NCBI GenBank assembly: GCA_002722455.1
Contig: PBMB01000004.1
Coordinates: 1-32,765, forward strand
Length of the DNA: 32,765 bases
Source of the DNA: Chloroflexota bacterium
GTDB taxonomy: Bacteria; Chloroflexota; Dehalococcoidia; Lucifugimonadales; GCA-2722455
Direction of reading: 5' to 3'
Part shown: one piece after another, positions 15,952 to 24,300 of the stretch
Position numbering within the stretch: the first letter of the stretch is position 1
How the letters are laid out: the number at the start of each line of letters is the position of its first letter
Made by a program: the position numbers and the translations under genes
The notes under the pieces: generated by a model
Database searches by the model: none
Seen by the model: the letters and a program-made list of their open reading frames with translations, nothing else
Told to the model about the DNA's origin: nothing

Positions 15952-16827
15952 ATCAATTTTATATTTTTCTATCAATGGATTGAATTGAGATTTAAAAGTT
16001 TCATCAACTTCAAACATTGGAAGTCGAAGTGGCCCCGCATTGAACCCTGCTTTATTTACAGCATATTTGATAGGTGCTGGATTAGTCACCCAAAAAATTG
16101 CTTTAAACAAAGGTAATAAATAACGATGGTTTTTAGCAGCTTCAGAAATAGAGCCAGAAAGAATATTTTGTATCATTGTTTGAATTTGAGATCCTATTAC
16201 ATTTGATGCGACACTGACGATTCCATATCCTCCCACACACATGATTGAGAATGTTTCATCATCATTACCAGACCATACATGAAAACCATCTGGAGCTCCA
16301 TCTATTATTGATGTTATTTGAGTAGCATCGCTAGATGCTTCTTTAACTCCAACGATGTTATCAATCTCAGCTAATTTTAGAGTTGTTTCGCTAGTCATAT
16401 TTAATGATGTTCGTGACGGAACATTGTACAATAGACCAGGTAAATTTGTTGATTCAGCTATTGATTTAAAATGATAATAAAGTCCATCTTGAGATGGTTT
16501 ATTATATGCAGGAACAGTTAATAGTAATCCATCTGCTCCTACTTTTTCTGCTTCTTGAGAAAGAAGAACGGAGTTTGCGTGGTTATTATCTGTAGTTCCT
16601 GCAATAACAGATGCAGAGGTTCCAACTTCTTCTTTAATTTCAGCAAATAAACGGATTTTCTCTTCATTTGACATCGAGGGTGCCTCTCCAGTAGTACCTC
16701 CAATTACTAATCCATTACTTCCTGAGAGAGTTAAAGCTTTTGCTAATTTTCTTGCTTGAGAATAACTTATGTCTCCATTGTCTTCGAATGGAGTAACCAT
16801 AGCAGTTAAAAGTCTACCGAATGTCAT
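15940..16827 (-). CDS. dapA: 4-hydroxy-tetrahydrodipicolinate synthase
   Basis: 295 residues, the usual size. It condenses pyruvate with aspartate semialdehyde, the first step of the DAP/lysine branch. The TIM-barrel motifs are clear: GGTTGEAPS (43-51), the tyrosine of LLYNVPSRT (Tyr134) and the Schiff-base lysine in VGVKEASSD (Lys162). The ATG has an excellent ribosome site (AGGAGG). It is the last gene of the minus-strand dapB-asd-dapA group, 28 nt after asd, whose product supplies its substrate. Confidence 0.97.
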   Translation of the reverse strand: MTFGRLLTAMVTPFEDNGDISYSQARKLAKALTLSGSNGLVIGGTTGEAPSMSNEEKIRLFAEIKEEVGTSASVIAGTTDNNHANSVLLSQEAEKVGADGLLLTVPAYNKPSQDGLYYHFKSIAESTNLPGLLYNVPSRTSLNMTSETTLKLAEIDNIVGVKEASSDATQITSIIDGAPDGFHVWSGNDDETFSIMCVGGYGIVSVASNVIGSQIQTMIQNILSGSISEAAKNHRYLLPLFKAIFWVTNPAPIKYAVNKAGFNAGPLRLPMFEVDETFKSQFNPLIEKYKIDLPV

Positions 16828-16855
16828 ATTTACCTCCTCATAACCCTATTTATAA

Positions 16856-17875
16856 CTAAGGTGTATATTTAACCAAATTTCTTTCTATTAGTTCTTCTGC
16901 AATTTGTATAGCATTTAGTGCTGCACCTTTCCTTAAATTATCACAAACAATCCAAAGCGCAATACCATTTTTATGAGAAACATCTTTTCTAATCCGCCCT
17001 ACATAGACATCATTTGTACCTTCAGTTTGTAGCGGAGTTGGATAAGAATTTGTTTTTGTATCATCAAGTATAGATATTCCTCGGTGATTTAACAGTAATT
17101 CTCTGATTTTTTTAGTAGATATTTCTTTATTAAATTCTATATGTACTGCTTCAGAATGACTAATGATTACTGGTACACGAACACAAGTTGAAGAAATTGG
17201 TAAATTAGAGTTATGTAGAATTTTGCGTGTTTCATTAATAATTTTCTCTTCTTCTTTTGTATAGTCATTTTTTGTGAATACATCAATTTGAGGGATTAAA
17301 TTAAATGCAATTTGGTGAGGGTAAATTTGTGGGTCACTGATAGTTTGGTTTGAAGTTAATTGAGAATGTTGTTGATGTAATTCATTGATTGCACTTTTAC
17401 CGGTACCTGATACGGATTGATAAGTATCAACTATTACTCTGTTTATACTTTGATATTTTGACAAGGCATTTAAAACCATAGCTAACGGAGTTGTAGTACA
17501 GTTAGGTATAGATATAATCCCTTGGTGGTTATAAAGATCATCAACATTTATTTCAGGAACTACTAATGGAACATTAGGTTTGAGTCTAAAAGCTGAACTA
17601 TCATCAATAACAGTCGACCCGCATGACTGAGCCAACAATCCTATTTCATTACTGATTTCTGTTGTAGCAGAAATGAAAGTAATATCGGTTTTTCTGAGAA
17701 GCTCAGCAGAGACAGGTTCAATTTTGTAAGATTTGTTATTTACTGATAATGATTTACCTAATGATTTACTTGAAGCACAAAGATTAAGTTCTGAATAAGG
17801 AAAATTTCTTTCTTCCAAGAGTTTTAGGAAGATTCTTCCTACTGTGCCTGTAGCACCAATTACTGTAATACGCAT
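16856..17875 (-). CDS. asd: Aspartate-semialdehyde dehydrogenase
   Basis: 339 residues, ATG start. It reduces aspartyl phosphate with NADPH to aspartate semialdehyde, the shared precursor of lysine/DAP, threonine and methionine. The Rossmann loop GATGTVGR (7-14) is at the N terminus. The catalytic cysteine is Cys126 in SIPNCTTTPLA. TYQSVSGTGKSA (about 157-168) and the substrate arginine region RVPV (242-245 approx.) fit the family. It lies between dapB (67 nt upstream) and dapA (28 nt downstream), so two consecutive DAP steps are encoded together. Confidence 0.96.
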   Translation of the reverse strand: MRITVIGATGTVGRIFLKLLEERNFPYSELNLCASSKSLGKSLSVNNKSYKIEPVSAELLRKTDITFISATTEISNEIGLLAQSCGSTVIDDSSAFRLKPNVPLVVPEINVDDLYNHQGIISIPNCTTTPLAMVLNALSKYQSINRVIVDTYQSVSGTGKSAINELHQQHSQLTSNQTISDPQIYPHQIAFNLIPQIDVFTKNDYTKEEEKIINETRKILHNSNLPISSTCVRVPVIISHSEAVHIEFNKEISTKKIRELLLNHRGISILDDTKTNSYPTPLQTEGTNDVYVGRIRKDVSHKNGIALWIVCDNLRKGAALNAIQIAEELIERNLVKYTP

Positions 17876-17942
17876 ATTAGATATTAATCCATTTTTTTAA
17901 TTTATATATTACTAGAAATATCAATTAAGATAAGATGAAATA

Positions 17943-18728
17943 TTAATTAGATTTTAGTCCCAACAATTCTTCAAGTCCTTTAATAAGCCTTTTTTCTTTC
18001 ATTACCGTTCTTGCTGCTAATATTACACCGGGCATAAAACTTTCTCTACCTATAGAATCGTGACGAATAGTGAGAGTTTGTCCAGGAGCACCAAATACTA
18101 GTTCATGATGAGCTATTCTGCCAGGCATACGGACACTATGGATATTTATTCCATTATGAGAGTATCCTCGAGTACCAGGTAATATTTCTTTTTCAGTATT
18201 GGTATTAGTAAATGGTTTTGTTTTATTTTCTAGAGTTGAATTAGCTATAGCTATAGCAGTTCCAGAGGGTGCATCTATTTTTGCTTCATGATGCATTTCA
18301 GTTAAGTCAGCATATTCAAAAAATGGTCCTGCAATTTTTGCTAAATGGGACATAAGTACAGCTCCGATAGCAAAGTTTGGAGCTATAACAATACCTATAT
18401 TTTTTTCTTTTGCAATATTGGATGCATCTGTAATTATTTTTTCTGGAATTCCAGTAGAACCGATCACAATATTGTAACCATGATTTTTTGATTTTTGTAT
18501 TGTTGTTTCTGCCCCTTCGCTATTCGTAAAATCTATTACTACATCGATATGGTCTGGTATTTCATCTAAATTTGAATATACGTTTATGTTGTCTAGTTTT
18601 GTATTATTTCCAGCAGTAATGTCTACACCACCAGAAAGACACATATCTGATTCTTGAGATACAGCATTAGCTACTTCCTGTCCCATTTTACCGAGTATTC
18701 CATTTATGACTACATTAATCTTATCCAT
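17943..18728 (-). CDS. dapB: 4-hydroxy-tetrahydrodipicolinate reductase
   Basis: 261 residues, ATG start preceded by AAGGT. It reduces the DapA product to tetrahydrodipicolinate with NAD(P)H. The N-terminal loop NGILGKMGQEV (9-19) binds the nucleotide. The signature EMHHEAKIDAPSGT (144-157) holds the catalytic His146 and His147 and Lys150. The GSTGI and APNFAIGAVLM blocks are also in place. A terminator-like hairpin separates it from pnp, so the dap genes may have their own promoter within the 114-nt gap or arise by read-through. Confidence 0.96.
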   Translation of the reverse strand: MDKINVVINGILGKMGQEVANAVSQESDMCLSGGVDITAGNNTKLDNINVYSNLDEIPDHIDVVIDFTNSEGAETTIQKSKNHGYNIVIGSTGIPEKIITDASNIAKEKNIGIVIAPNFAIGAVLMSHLAKIAGPFFEYADLTEMHHEAKIDAPSGTAIAIANSTLENKTKPFTNTNTEKEILPGTRGYSHNGINIHSVRMPGRIAHHELVFGAPGQTLTIRHDSIGRESFMPGVILAARTVMKEKRLIKGLEELLGLKSN

Positions 18729-18800
18729 GGTTTTACCTTAAAATATATTTTTTGAATGATATAGGATATTGTAAAGGATTAAGGATATAGATTTCTATAG

Positions 18801-18840
18801 AAAAACTACTAGTTGTAATTTTAGTCAGAAAATAGTAGTA
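18801..18840 (-). terminator. Probable intrinsic terminator after pnp
   Basis: In minus-strand orientation ACTACTA (18839-18833) pairs with TAGTAGT (18811-18805), followed by a run of T. The 21-nt loop is long and can pair partly inside itself (TTTT/AAAA). It begins a few bases after the pnp stop codon. Confidence 0.45.
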
Positions 18841-18842
18841 AA

Positions 18843-20924
18843 TTAATCTTCGTTTAGGAGAGCTTTCATTGATAATGAAATTTTGCGAGAAGCAGGATCG
18901 ATAGACTTAACAATTACTTGGACTTCATCACCTTTTTTGACGATATCTTCAACTTTTGCAACTCGGTGATTTGCTAATTCACTAATGTGAACTAATCCAT
19001 CAGTACCAGGTAATATTTCCACAAATGCGCCAAAGTCGAGAGTACGAACTACTTTTCCTGTATATATATCTCCAACTTTTGCTTCACGTGTCATATCTTC
19101 AATGATTTTTATAGCTTCCTGGGCATTGTCTTCATTAGTTGATCCAATTGTAACGATGCCGTCATCATCAATATCGAGAGTGACATTAGTTCTTTCTATA
19201 ATGCTTCGTATTGTTTTACCACCAGGACCAATTACATTTCCAATTTTTTCTTTAGGCACACTAATTTTAATTATTCTTGGAGCATACGGACTTAATTCCT
19301 GATTAGGTTTTTCAATAGTTTTAAGCATTGTATCTAAAATTTGGATTCGAGCTTCTTTTGCTTGTTTAAACGTATCTCTAACAATATCCATATTTATATT
19401 TTGGATTTTAATATCTAATTGTATAGCTGTAATGCCTTCTGATGTTCCAGCAACTTTAAAGTCCATATCTCCATAATGATCTTCCATGCCTTGGATATCA
19501 GTTAATAATGTATAGTCACCATTGTCACTGGTAACTAATCCTACAGAGATTCCTGCTACAGGAGATTTGATTGGAACTCCAGCATCCATAAGGGCTAAAC
19601 ATCCGGCGCAGGTACTACCCATAGAGGTACTACCATTTGATCCAAGTGCTTCAGCAACTAGTCGAATGGTGTATGGGAATTCTTCTGTATTAGGTAATAC
19701 AGCCTGCAATGCTCGTTCAGCAAGTGCTCCGTGTCCTATTGCTCTTCGATTTGGTGAACCTACACGTCCTGTTTCACCAGTACTATACGGAGGGAAATTG
19801 TAATGAAGCATAAATTCTTTAGATTGTTTAGGACCAATGTTATCCAGTTTTTGAGCTTCACTTAGAGAGCCTAAAGTTGCGACTCCAAGTATTTGTGTTT
19901 CACCTCGATTAAAGATTGCACTACCGTGTGCCCTTGGAAGCAGACCAACTTCAGAAGATAATGTTCTTATTTCTTTTAAGTTACGGCCATCTGGACGTTT
20001 GCCTTGTTCCAAAATTCTTTGTCTGAATATAGAATCTAAAACATCATCAAAAGCTTGTTCAATATGAGAGGTGGAATATTGGTCTTCGAATTCATCATTG
20101 ATTTTTTTCTGTTCATTATTGATTTTTTCTTTTTGCTCTAATTTTGTGTCTGCAGAATCCAAAATACTCTCTAATTGAGTTCGAGCTTTTTCATTAATGA
20201 TATTTTTTAATTCATCAGGGTAAGTTGCAGATTCAAATGATTGTTTTGTTGGGTTGATTTTGCTAACAAGATCATTTTGCATTTCTATTAATTCTTGATT
20301 GGTTTTATGAGCTAATTCAATTGCTTCAACTATTAGATCATCAGGTAATTCACTAGCACCTGCTTCAAGCATAATGACTCCATCTTTATTACTAGCTGCA
20401 ACTAAATCAAGTTCACTTTTTTCTAATTCACTATAGGTTGGGTTAGTTGTTAGAGAACCATCTATGTATCCAATTCGAGTTGCTGCCATGGGACCACCAA
20501 ATGGGATATCGGATATACTTAATGCTGTAGAAGCACCAAGCATACTTAGCATGTCTAGCGGAGTTTCTTGGTCTGAACTAAGACTAGTAATTATTATTTG
20601 AACTTCATTACGAAATCCTTTAGGAAACAGAGGCCTTAATGGACGATCAGTTAAACGATTTATTAGAATGCTTTCGGTACTGGGTCGTCCTTCTCGTTTA
20701 AAGAATCCACCAGGGATTCTTCCAATGGAGTACAAACGTTCTTCAAAATCGATTGTTAAAGGGAAAAAATCTATGCCTTCGCGTGGTGGACTCATAGTTG
20801 CTGTAACTAGAACCATTGAGTCTCCTAGTTTTACTACAACGGAACCGTTTGCTTGTAAGGCTAATTTTCCAGTTTCGATAGATAATAATTTTGAATCTAT
20901 GTTTTTTTCAATATTAAAATACAA
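18843..20924 (-). CDS. pnp: Polyribonucleotide nucleotidyltransferase (PNPase)
   Basis: 693 residues, close to the usual 700. It degrades RNA from the 3' end using phosphate, normally in the degradosome or alone as a trimer. Two RNase PH-like halves are visible. The first begins LSIETGKLALQANGSVVV. The second includes GSTSMGSTCAG and GMEDHYGDMDFKVAGT with the catalytic acidic residues. A KH domain (about 556-615) has the loop IGPGGKTI, and an S1 domain (about 620-690) begins VGDIYTGKVV and contains GLVHISEL. The start is TTG, 2 nt after the rpsO stop, and fits the family N terminus; translation is probably coupled to rpsO. The rpsO-pnp pair is conserved widely in bacteria. Confidence 0.97.
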   Translation of the reverse strand: MYFNIEKNIDSKLLSIETGKLALQANGSVVVKLGDSMVLVTATMSPPREGIDFFPLTIDFEERLYSIGRIPGGFFKREGRPSTESILINRLTDRPLRPLFPKGFRNEVQIIITSLSSDQETPLDMLSMLGASTALSISDIPFGGPMAATRIGYIDGSLTTNPTYSELEKSELDLVAASNKDGVIMLEAGASELPDDLIVEAIELAHKTNQELIEMQNDLVSKINPTKQSFESATYPDELKNIINEKARTQLESILDSADTKLEQKEKINNEQKKINDEFEDQYSTSHIEQAFDDVLDSIFRQRILEQGKRPDGRNLKEIRTLSSEVGLLPRAHGSAIFNRGETQILGVATLGSLSEAQKLDNIGPKQSKEFMLHYNFPPYSTGETGRVGSPNRRAIGHGALAERALQAVLPNTEEFPYTIRLVAEALGSNGSTSMGSTCAGCLALMDAGVPIKSPVAGISVGLVTSDNGDYTLLTDIQGMEDHYGDMDFKVAGTSEGITAIQLDIKIQNINMDIVRDTFKQAKEARIQILDTMLKTIEKPNQELSPYAPRIIKISVPKEKIGNVIGPGGKTIRSIIERTNVTLDIDDDGIVTIGSTNEDNAQEAIKIIEDMTREAKVGDIYTGKVVRTLDFGAFVEILPGTDGLVHISELANHRVAKVEDIVKKGDEVQVIVKSIDPASRKISLSMKALLNED

Positions 20925-20926
20925 TA

Positions 20927-21196
20927 TTATTTCCGTAATCCCAAGTCATTTATAAGGGTAATATAACGATCTGGGTTGGTTGACCGGAGATATCTTAGAA
21001 GTTTTCGACGGGTTCCTACTAATTTTAGCAAACCTCGTTTGGATGACTGATCGTGTTTATTATTTCTTAAATGATCTGTAAGGCTATTTATTCGAGATGT
21101 TAGTAAAGAGATTTGTACTTCAGATGAACCAGTATCATTTTCAGTAACTCTATATTTTTCGATTAATTGTTCTTTTACGTTTTTGTCTAATGGCAT
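20927..21196 (-). CDS. rpsO: 30S ribosomal protein S15 (uS15)
   Basis: 89 residues, exactly the normal length, ATG start. It binds 16S rRNA early in 30S assembly. DTGSSEVQI (21-29), LTSRINSLTDHL and the RRKLLRYLR helix (63-71) are diagnostic. pnp follows 2 nt downstream. S15 often represses its own mRNA, but I cannot identify a clear operator fold in the roughly 150-nt leader on this strand. Confidence 0.98.
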   Translation of the reverse strand: MPLDKNVKEQLIEKYRVTENDTGSSEVQISLLTSRINSLTDHLRNNKHDQSSKRGLLKLVGTRRKLLRYLRSTNPDRYITLINDLGLRK

Positions 21197-21328
21197 TATT
21201 ATTTAATTAAAGTTCACAGTAATTTAGGTAACTATTTTATGCTTTAAGTATGCGTTATATACCTTTATCTGTTTCATTATCCTATCTACAGATTGTAACA
21301 TAAGGCACTATTCAGAGCAATTATCTAT

Positions 21329-21357
21329 TTACCATTAGAAAAATGCTATGTTATACT
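21329..21357 (+). promoter_or_regulatory. Promoter of rpsB (with -35 and extended -10)
   Basis: TTACCA (-35, 4 of 6 matches), a 17-nt spacer and TATACT at 21352-21357 with TG one base upstream. The transcript would start near 21364, giving a leader of about 74 nt. It is the best promoter in the window and shares TGTTATACTCGC with the second purA. Confidence 0.6.
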
Positions 21358-21362
21358 CGCAT

Positions 21363-21401
21363 AAAGAAGTGTTGTGTATTTTCTATATAATACTTCTTTT
21401 T
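21363..21401 (+). promoter_or_regulatory. Leader hairpin with T tract before rpsB (possible attenuator or S2 site)
   Basis: AAAGAAGT (21363-21370) pairs with ACTTCTTT (21392-21399), followed by two further T; an inner GTATT/AATAC alternative exists. It lies between the promoter and the rpsB start. It may terminate part of the transcripts or be bound by S2, which represses rpsB-tsf in E. coli. This is a structural reading only. Confidence 0.4.
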
Positions 21402-21437
21402 AAAATTTAGGAATAAATGTTAGGTAGGACTGTCTAA

Positions 21438-22274
21438 TTGAATGATAAAAATGCTAGTAATAACGGTGTGGTTGTTGAGGAAAAAATAGAGGGGAACCAA
21501 TCTCCAACAATACAAGCTTTAGTTGATGCTGGTGTTCATTTTGGTCATCAACGTAGAAGATGGAATCCTCGAATGGGAACATATATCTATGCACAAAAGG
21601 ATGGTATAGATGTAATCAATCTCCAGAAGACTCTAAGTTTATTAGAACATGCTATAGAATTCGTTAAAGATGTTGCTTCAAATGGTAAACGGGTTATGTT
21701 TGTTGGTACAAAGAAACAAGCTGTTAACGCGATAATTGAGGAATCTAGCCGTAGTAATAGTATGTGGGTGAATTCGAGATGGTTAGGGGGGACTTTAACT
21801 AATTTCGCTACTATTAAGGATAGGATTAATTATATGCTTTCTCTTGAATCTCGTAGAGATAGTGGAGAATTCGAAGTATTAACCAAGAAAGAAACATTAG
21901 GATTAGAGAATAAAATTAATAAACTCAATAAATATTTTGATGGAATTAGAGATTTTAATGAATTACCTGGTGTTTTATTTGTAGTAGATGTTGGAAGAGA
22001 ATCTATAGCGGTAGCAGAAGCAAAGAAATTAGGTATACCTGTTGTAGCTATTGTTGATACTGATTGTGATCCATCAGGAATTGATTTTCCAATCCCTGGT
22101 AATGACGATGGGATACGATCAATAAAATTAGTTACTGGATTTATTGCTAATGCAATTTTAGAAGGATCTGTGGTTAATACCCAAGAAGTAGCTAGTACAG
22201 ATGAAGAAGTCACTAGTACAGATGAAGAAGTCGCTAGTACAGATGAAGAAGTCGCTAGTACAGATTCAAAATAA
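21438..22274 (+). CDS. rpsB: 30S ribosomal protein S2 (uS2) with repeat-encoded acidic tail
   Basis: 278 residues, a bit longer than the usual 230-260. The core runs from [19 protein letters not shown] (26-44) through [35 protein letters not shown] and the [14 protein letters not shown] block. The start is TTG (21438), with AGGTAGGA about 9 nt upstream. It gives an N-terminal extension of about 20 mostly polar residues before the family core. The C terminus is an acidic tail from four 21-nt repeats (7 residues each, E-V-A/T-S-T-D-E type), after the core has ended. S2 is essential for 30S assembly; the tail is probably flexible and dispensable. tsf follows 38 nt downstream. Confidence 0.95.
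   Translation: MNDKNASNNGVVVEEKIEGNQSPTIQALVDAGVHFGHQRRRWNPRMGTYIYAQKDGIDVINLQKTLSLLEHAIEFVKDVASNGKRVMFVGTKKQAVNAIIEESSRSNSMWVNSRWLGGTLTNFATIKDRINYMLSLESRRDSGEFEVLTKKETLGLENKINKLNKYFDGIRDFNELPGVLFVVDVGRESIAVAEAKKLGIPVVAIVDTDCDPSGIDFPIPGNDDGIRSIKLVTGFIANAILEGSVVNTQEVASTDEEVTSTDEEVASTDEEVASTDSK
22185..22268 (+). repeat. Four tandem 21-nt repeats in the 3' end of rpsB
   Basis: Units at 22185-22205, 22206-22226, 22227-22247 and 22248-22268, consensus GAAGTCGCTAGTACAGATGAA with few changes (last unit ends TCA). The 21-nt period keeps the frame and encodes EV(A/T)STDE. Near identity suggests recent slippage expansion. Confidence 0.95.
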
Positions 22275-22312
22275 AACTTTAGAATTGTGAATATTGTTTT
22301 AAGGACTAATTA

Positions 22313-22822
22313 ATGAGTGTTAATGTTGATTCAATCAAACTTTTACGTAATTCCACTGGTTTTGGCATTATGGAATGCAAGAAGGCATTAGAAGATGCTG
22401 ATGGGGATATTGAAAAAGCTAAAGAATTATTAGAAAAACTAGGAAGTTTAAAAGCAACAAAAAAACTTTCTCGAGATACTAAAGAAGGTGTTATTGAATC
22501 TTATATACACAATGGGTCCAGGGTAGGAGCCATTGTGGAACTAAATTGTGAAACTGATTTTGTGGCTAGGACATCTGAATTTAAAGAATTGGCTCATGAT
22601 ATAGCAATGCAGGTTGCAGCAATGAATCCTCAGTATATCAATTCAGATGATGTCCCAGATGAAAAAGATGATACAGAAATCAATGAAGATGATTTTTTAG
22701 TTAATCAAGCATGTATTAAAGATCCTTCGAAGACAGTTGAAAATATGATATCTGATGCTGTAGGCAAGATGGGAGAGAATATTCGAATTACTCGGTTTAT
22801 TAGATTTGCAATAGGGGAATAA
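22313..22822 (+). CDS. tsf: Elongation factor Ts (short form)
   Basis: 169 residues against about 283 in E. coli and about 196 in Thermus, so it is a short-type EF-Ts. It exchanges GDP for GTP on EF-Tu. The N-terminal UBA-like helices read [22 protein letters not shown] (split over residues 10-31), with the family TG-GIM-CKKAL pattern. NCETDFVAR (78-86 approx.) is the EF-Tu contact. An acidic stretch (about 113-128) replaces most of the second core subdomain. It lies in the rpsB-tsf-pyrH-frr order. The ATG follows AAGGA. Confidence 0.95.
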   Translation: MSVNVDSIKLLRNSTGFGIMECKKALEDADGDIEKAKELLEKLGSLKATKKLSRDTKEGVIESYIHNGSRVGAIVELNCETDFVARTSEFKELAHDIAMQVAAMNPQYINSDDVPDEKDDTEINEDDFLVNQACIKDPSKTVENMISDAVGKMGENIRITRFIRFAIGE

Positions 22823-22826
22823 AGTT

Positions 22827-23567
22827 ATGGTGAAATCCCAGACTCCTACTTCAAAATATAAAAGAATATTATTGAAGTTAAGTGGAGAGTCCTTTAAAGG
22901 TGATCAAGATTATGGGATTGATCAACGTGCAGTATCGTATATTTCTGGAGAAATAAAAAAAGTTGTTCAGTTAGGTGTGGAAGTTGGTGTAGTTGTTGGG
23001 GGTGGAAATATTTGGCGTGGTTCGGAAGCGTCAGTAGAAGGAATGGAAAGAGCTGTTGCAGATTATGTTGGTATGCTTGCAACTGTGATGAATTCAATGA
23101 TTTTACAATCAACTTTAGAAAATTCTGTTAATGTTGATACCAGGGTTTTGTCAGCAATAGATATTCGTCAGATTTCAGAAACTTATATTAGGCGTCGAGC
23201 TATTCGTCATCTGGAAAAAGGGCGAGTAGTTATATTTGCGGCAGGTATTGGGAATCCATATATGACTACTGATACTGCTTCAGCACTACGTGCAATTGAA
23301 ATAGATTCCCAGGTATTAATAATGGCAAAGTATAATGTTGATGGTGTGTATTCTTCTGACCCAAATAAAAATCCTGATGCAAAAAAACTTTCTCATATTT
23401 CATATATGGAAGCACTCAATGATGGATTAAATATTATGGACTCTACCGCTCTTTCATTATGCATGGAGAATAAATTGCCTATTTTGGTTTTTGATTTATT
23501 TGTTGAAAATAGTTTACTAAAATTAGTTTGTGGTGAAGATGTGGGTTCCATGGTTGGAAGTATATAG
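22827..23567 (+). CDS. pyrH: Uridylate kinase (UMP kinase)
   Basis: 246 residues, the normal size. It phosphorylates UMP to UDP using ATP; it belongs to the amino-acid-kinase fold and is not related to P-loop NMP kinases. Motifs: LLKLSGESF (about 16-24) and [11 protein letters not shown] (about 53-63) in the nucleotide and phosphate sites, and [15 protein letters not shown] in the UMP site (about 146-160). It begins 4 nt after tsf, with GGGGAATAAAG as a possible ribosome site, so the two are coupled. A promoter-like box follows it before frr. Confidence 0.97.
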   Translation: MVKSQTPTSKYKRILLKLSGESFKGDQDYGIDQRAVSYISGEIKKVVQLGVEVGVVVGGGNIWRGSEASVEGMERAVADYVGMLATVMNSMILQSTLENSVNVDTRVLSAIDIRQISETYIRRRAIRHLEKGRVVIFAAGIGNPYMTTDTASALRAIEIDSQVLIMAKYNVDGVYSSDPNKNPDAKKLSHISYMEALNDGLNIMDSTALSLCMENKLPILVFDLFVENSLLKLVCGEDVGSMVGSI

Positions 23568-23583
23568 ACTGATTTAGTATAAT
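23554..23583 (+). promoter_or_regulatory. Possible internal promoter before frr
   Basis: TTGGAA (23554-23559), an 18-nt spacer and a perfect TATAAT (23578-23583) across the end of pyrH. It would give a leader of about 68 nt before frr. Only sequence match supports it. Confidence 0.4.
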
Positions 23584-23657
23584 TTGTCTAATTCTTTATA
23601 GGTGGATTAATTTTTATTCAAGAATCTTCTATTGTTTTTGAAAGTAGGGTTAAGAAT

Positions 23658-24221
23658 ATGGTTACTGAAAATGAAGTAGAAAATATTGCTAATAATAGGA
23701 TGAAGAAATCAATAGATTCTTTAAGTAGAGACTTTGCTACTGTGCGTACTGGTAGAGCAAATACTGCATTAGTAGAAAATTTAATGGTTGATTATTATGG
23801 GGCACCGACTCCATTATCTCAATTGGGATCAATCATAATCAGAGAAGCGAGAGTATTACAAATTCAACCATGGGATAAGAATTCTATTAAAGATATTGAA
23901 AAATCGATATATTCGTCTGACTTGGGAGTTGTGCCACAAAGTGATGGAGAGAGTATTATAGTAAACCTTCCCCCTTTAACTGAAGAAAGGCGTAAGCAAT
24001 TAGTTAAAGGAATCGGACAAAAGAGTGAAGACGCACGTGTTTCTATTAGAAATATTCGTAGAGATATAATAGGAAATATAAAAACATCTGAAAAAAGTAA
24101 GGAGATATCTGAAGATGTCTCTAAAAGATTGTTAGAAAAAATTGAGAAAGTAACAACAAAATATATTGGCGAGATTTCTAATTTAGAAAAGAATAAAAAT
24201 ATTGAGATTCTTGAGAATTAG
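23658..24221 (+). CDS. frr: Ribosome recycling factor
   Basis: 187 residues, typical length of 185. With EF-G it splits the post-termination ribosome. The three-helix-bundle signatures are intact: RTGRANTALVENLMVDYYG (33-51 approx.) including the conserved arginine, then PWDKNSIKDIEKSI, and the C-terminal helix VRTVR-like stretch ARVSIRNIRRD (about 128-138). The ATG follows AGTAGGG. Its place between pyrH and uppS is the standard order. Confidence 0.97.
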   Translation: MVTENEVENIANNRMKKSIDSLSRDFATVRTGRANTALVENLMVDYYGAPTPLSQLGSIIIREARVLQIQPWDKNSIKDIEKSIYSSDLGVVPQSDGESIIVNLPPLTEERRKQLVKGIGQKSEDARVSIRNIRRDIIGNIKTSEKSKEISEDVSKRLLEKIEKVTTKYIGEISNLEKNKNIEILEN

Positions 24222-24300
24222 TTTTGAATTAAAGATTTAAATTTTGGGACCTTCTTGAGGTCTGTCTGTATAGTTAAATATTGTATAGGAGCATATTTGG

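Noticed and set aside
21830..22213. 127-codon minus-strand frame inside rpsB
   Set aside because: It is antisense to the well-supported S2 gene, ends in its repeats and has no ribosome site or recognisable motif.
22185..22268. Short CRISPR-like repeat array
   Set aside because: Repeats are directly adjacent, lack spacers, keep the rpsB frame and encode a tail.
24248..24262. Terminator between frr and uppS (GACC..GGTC hairpin)
   Set aside because: Only 5-6 base pairs and no T run; too weak to call.
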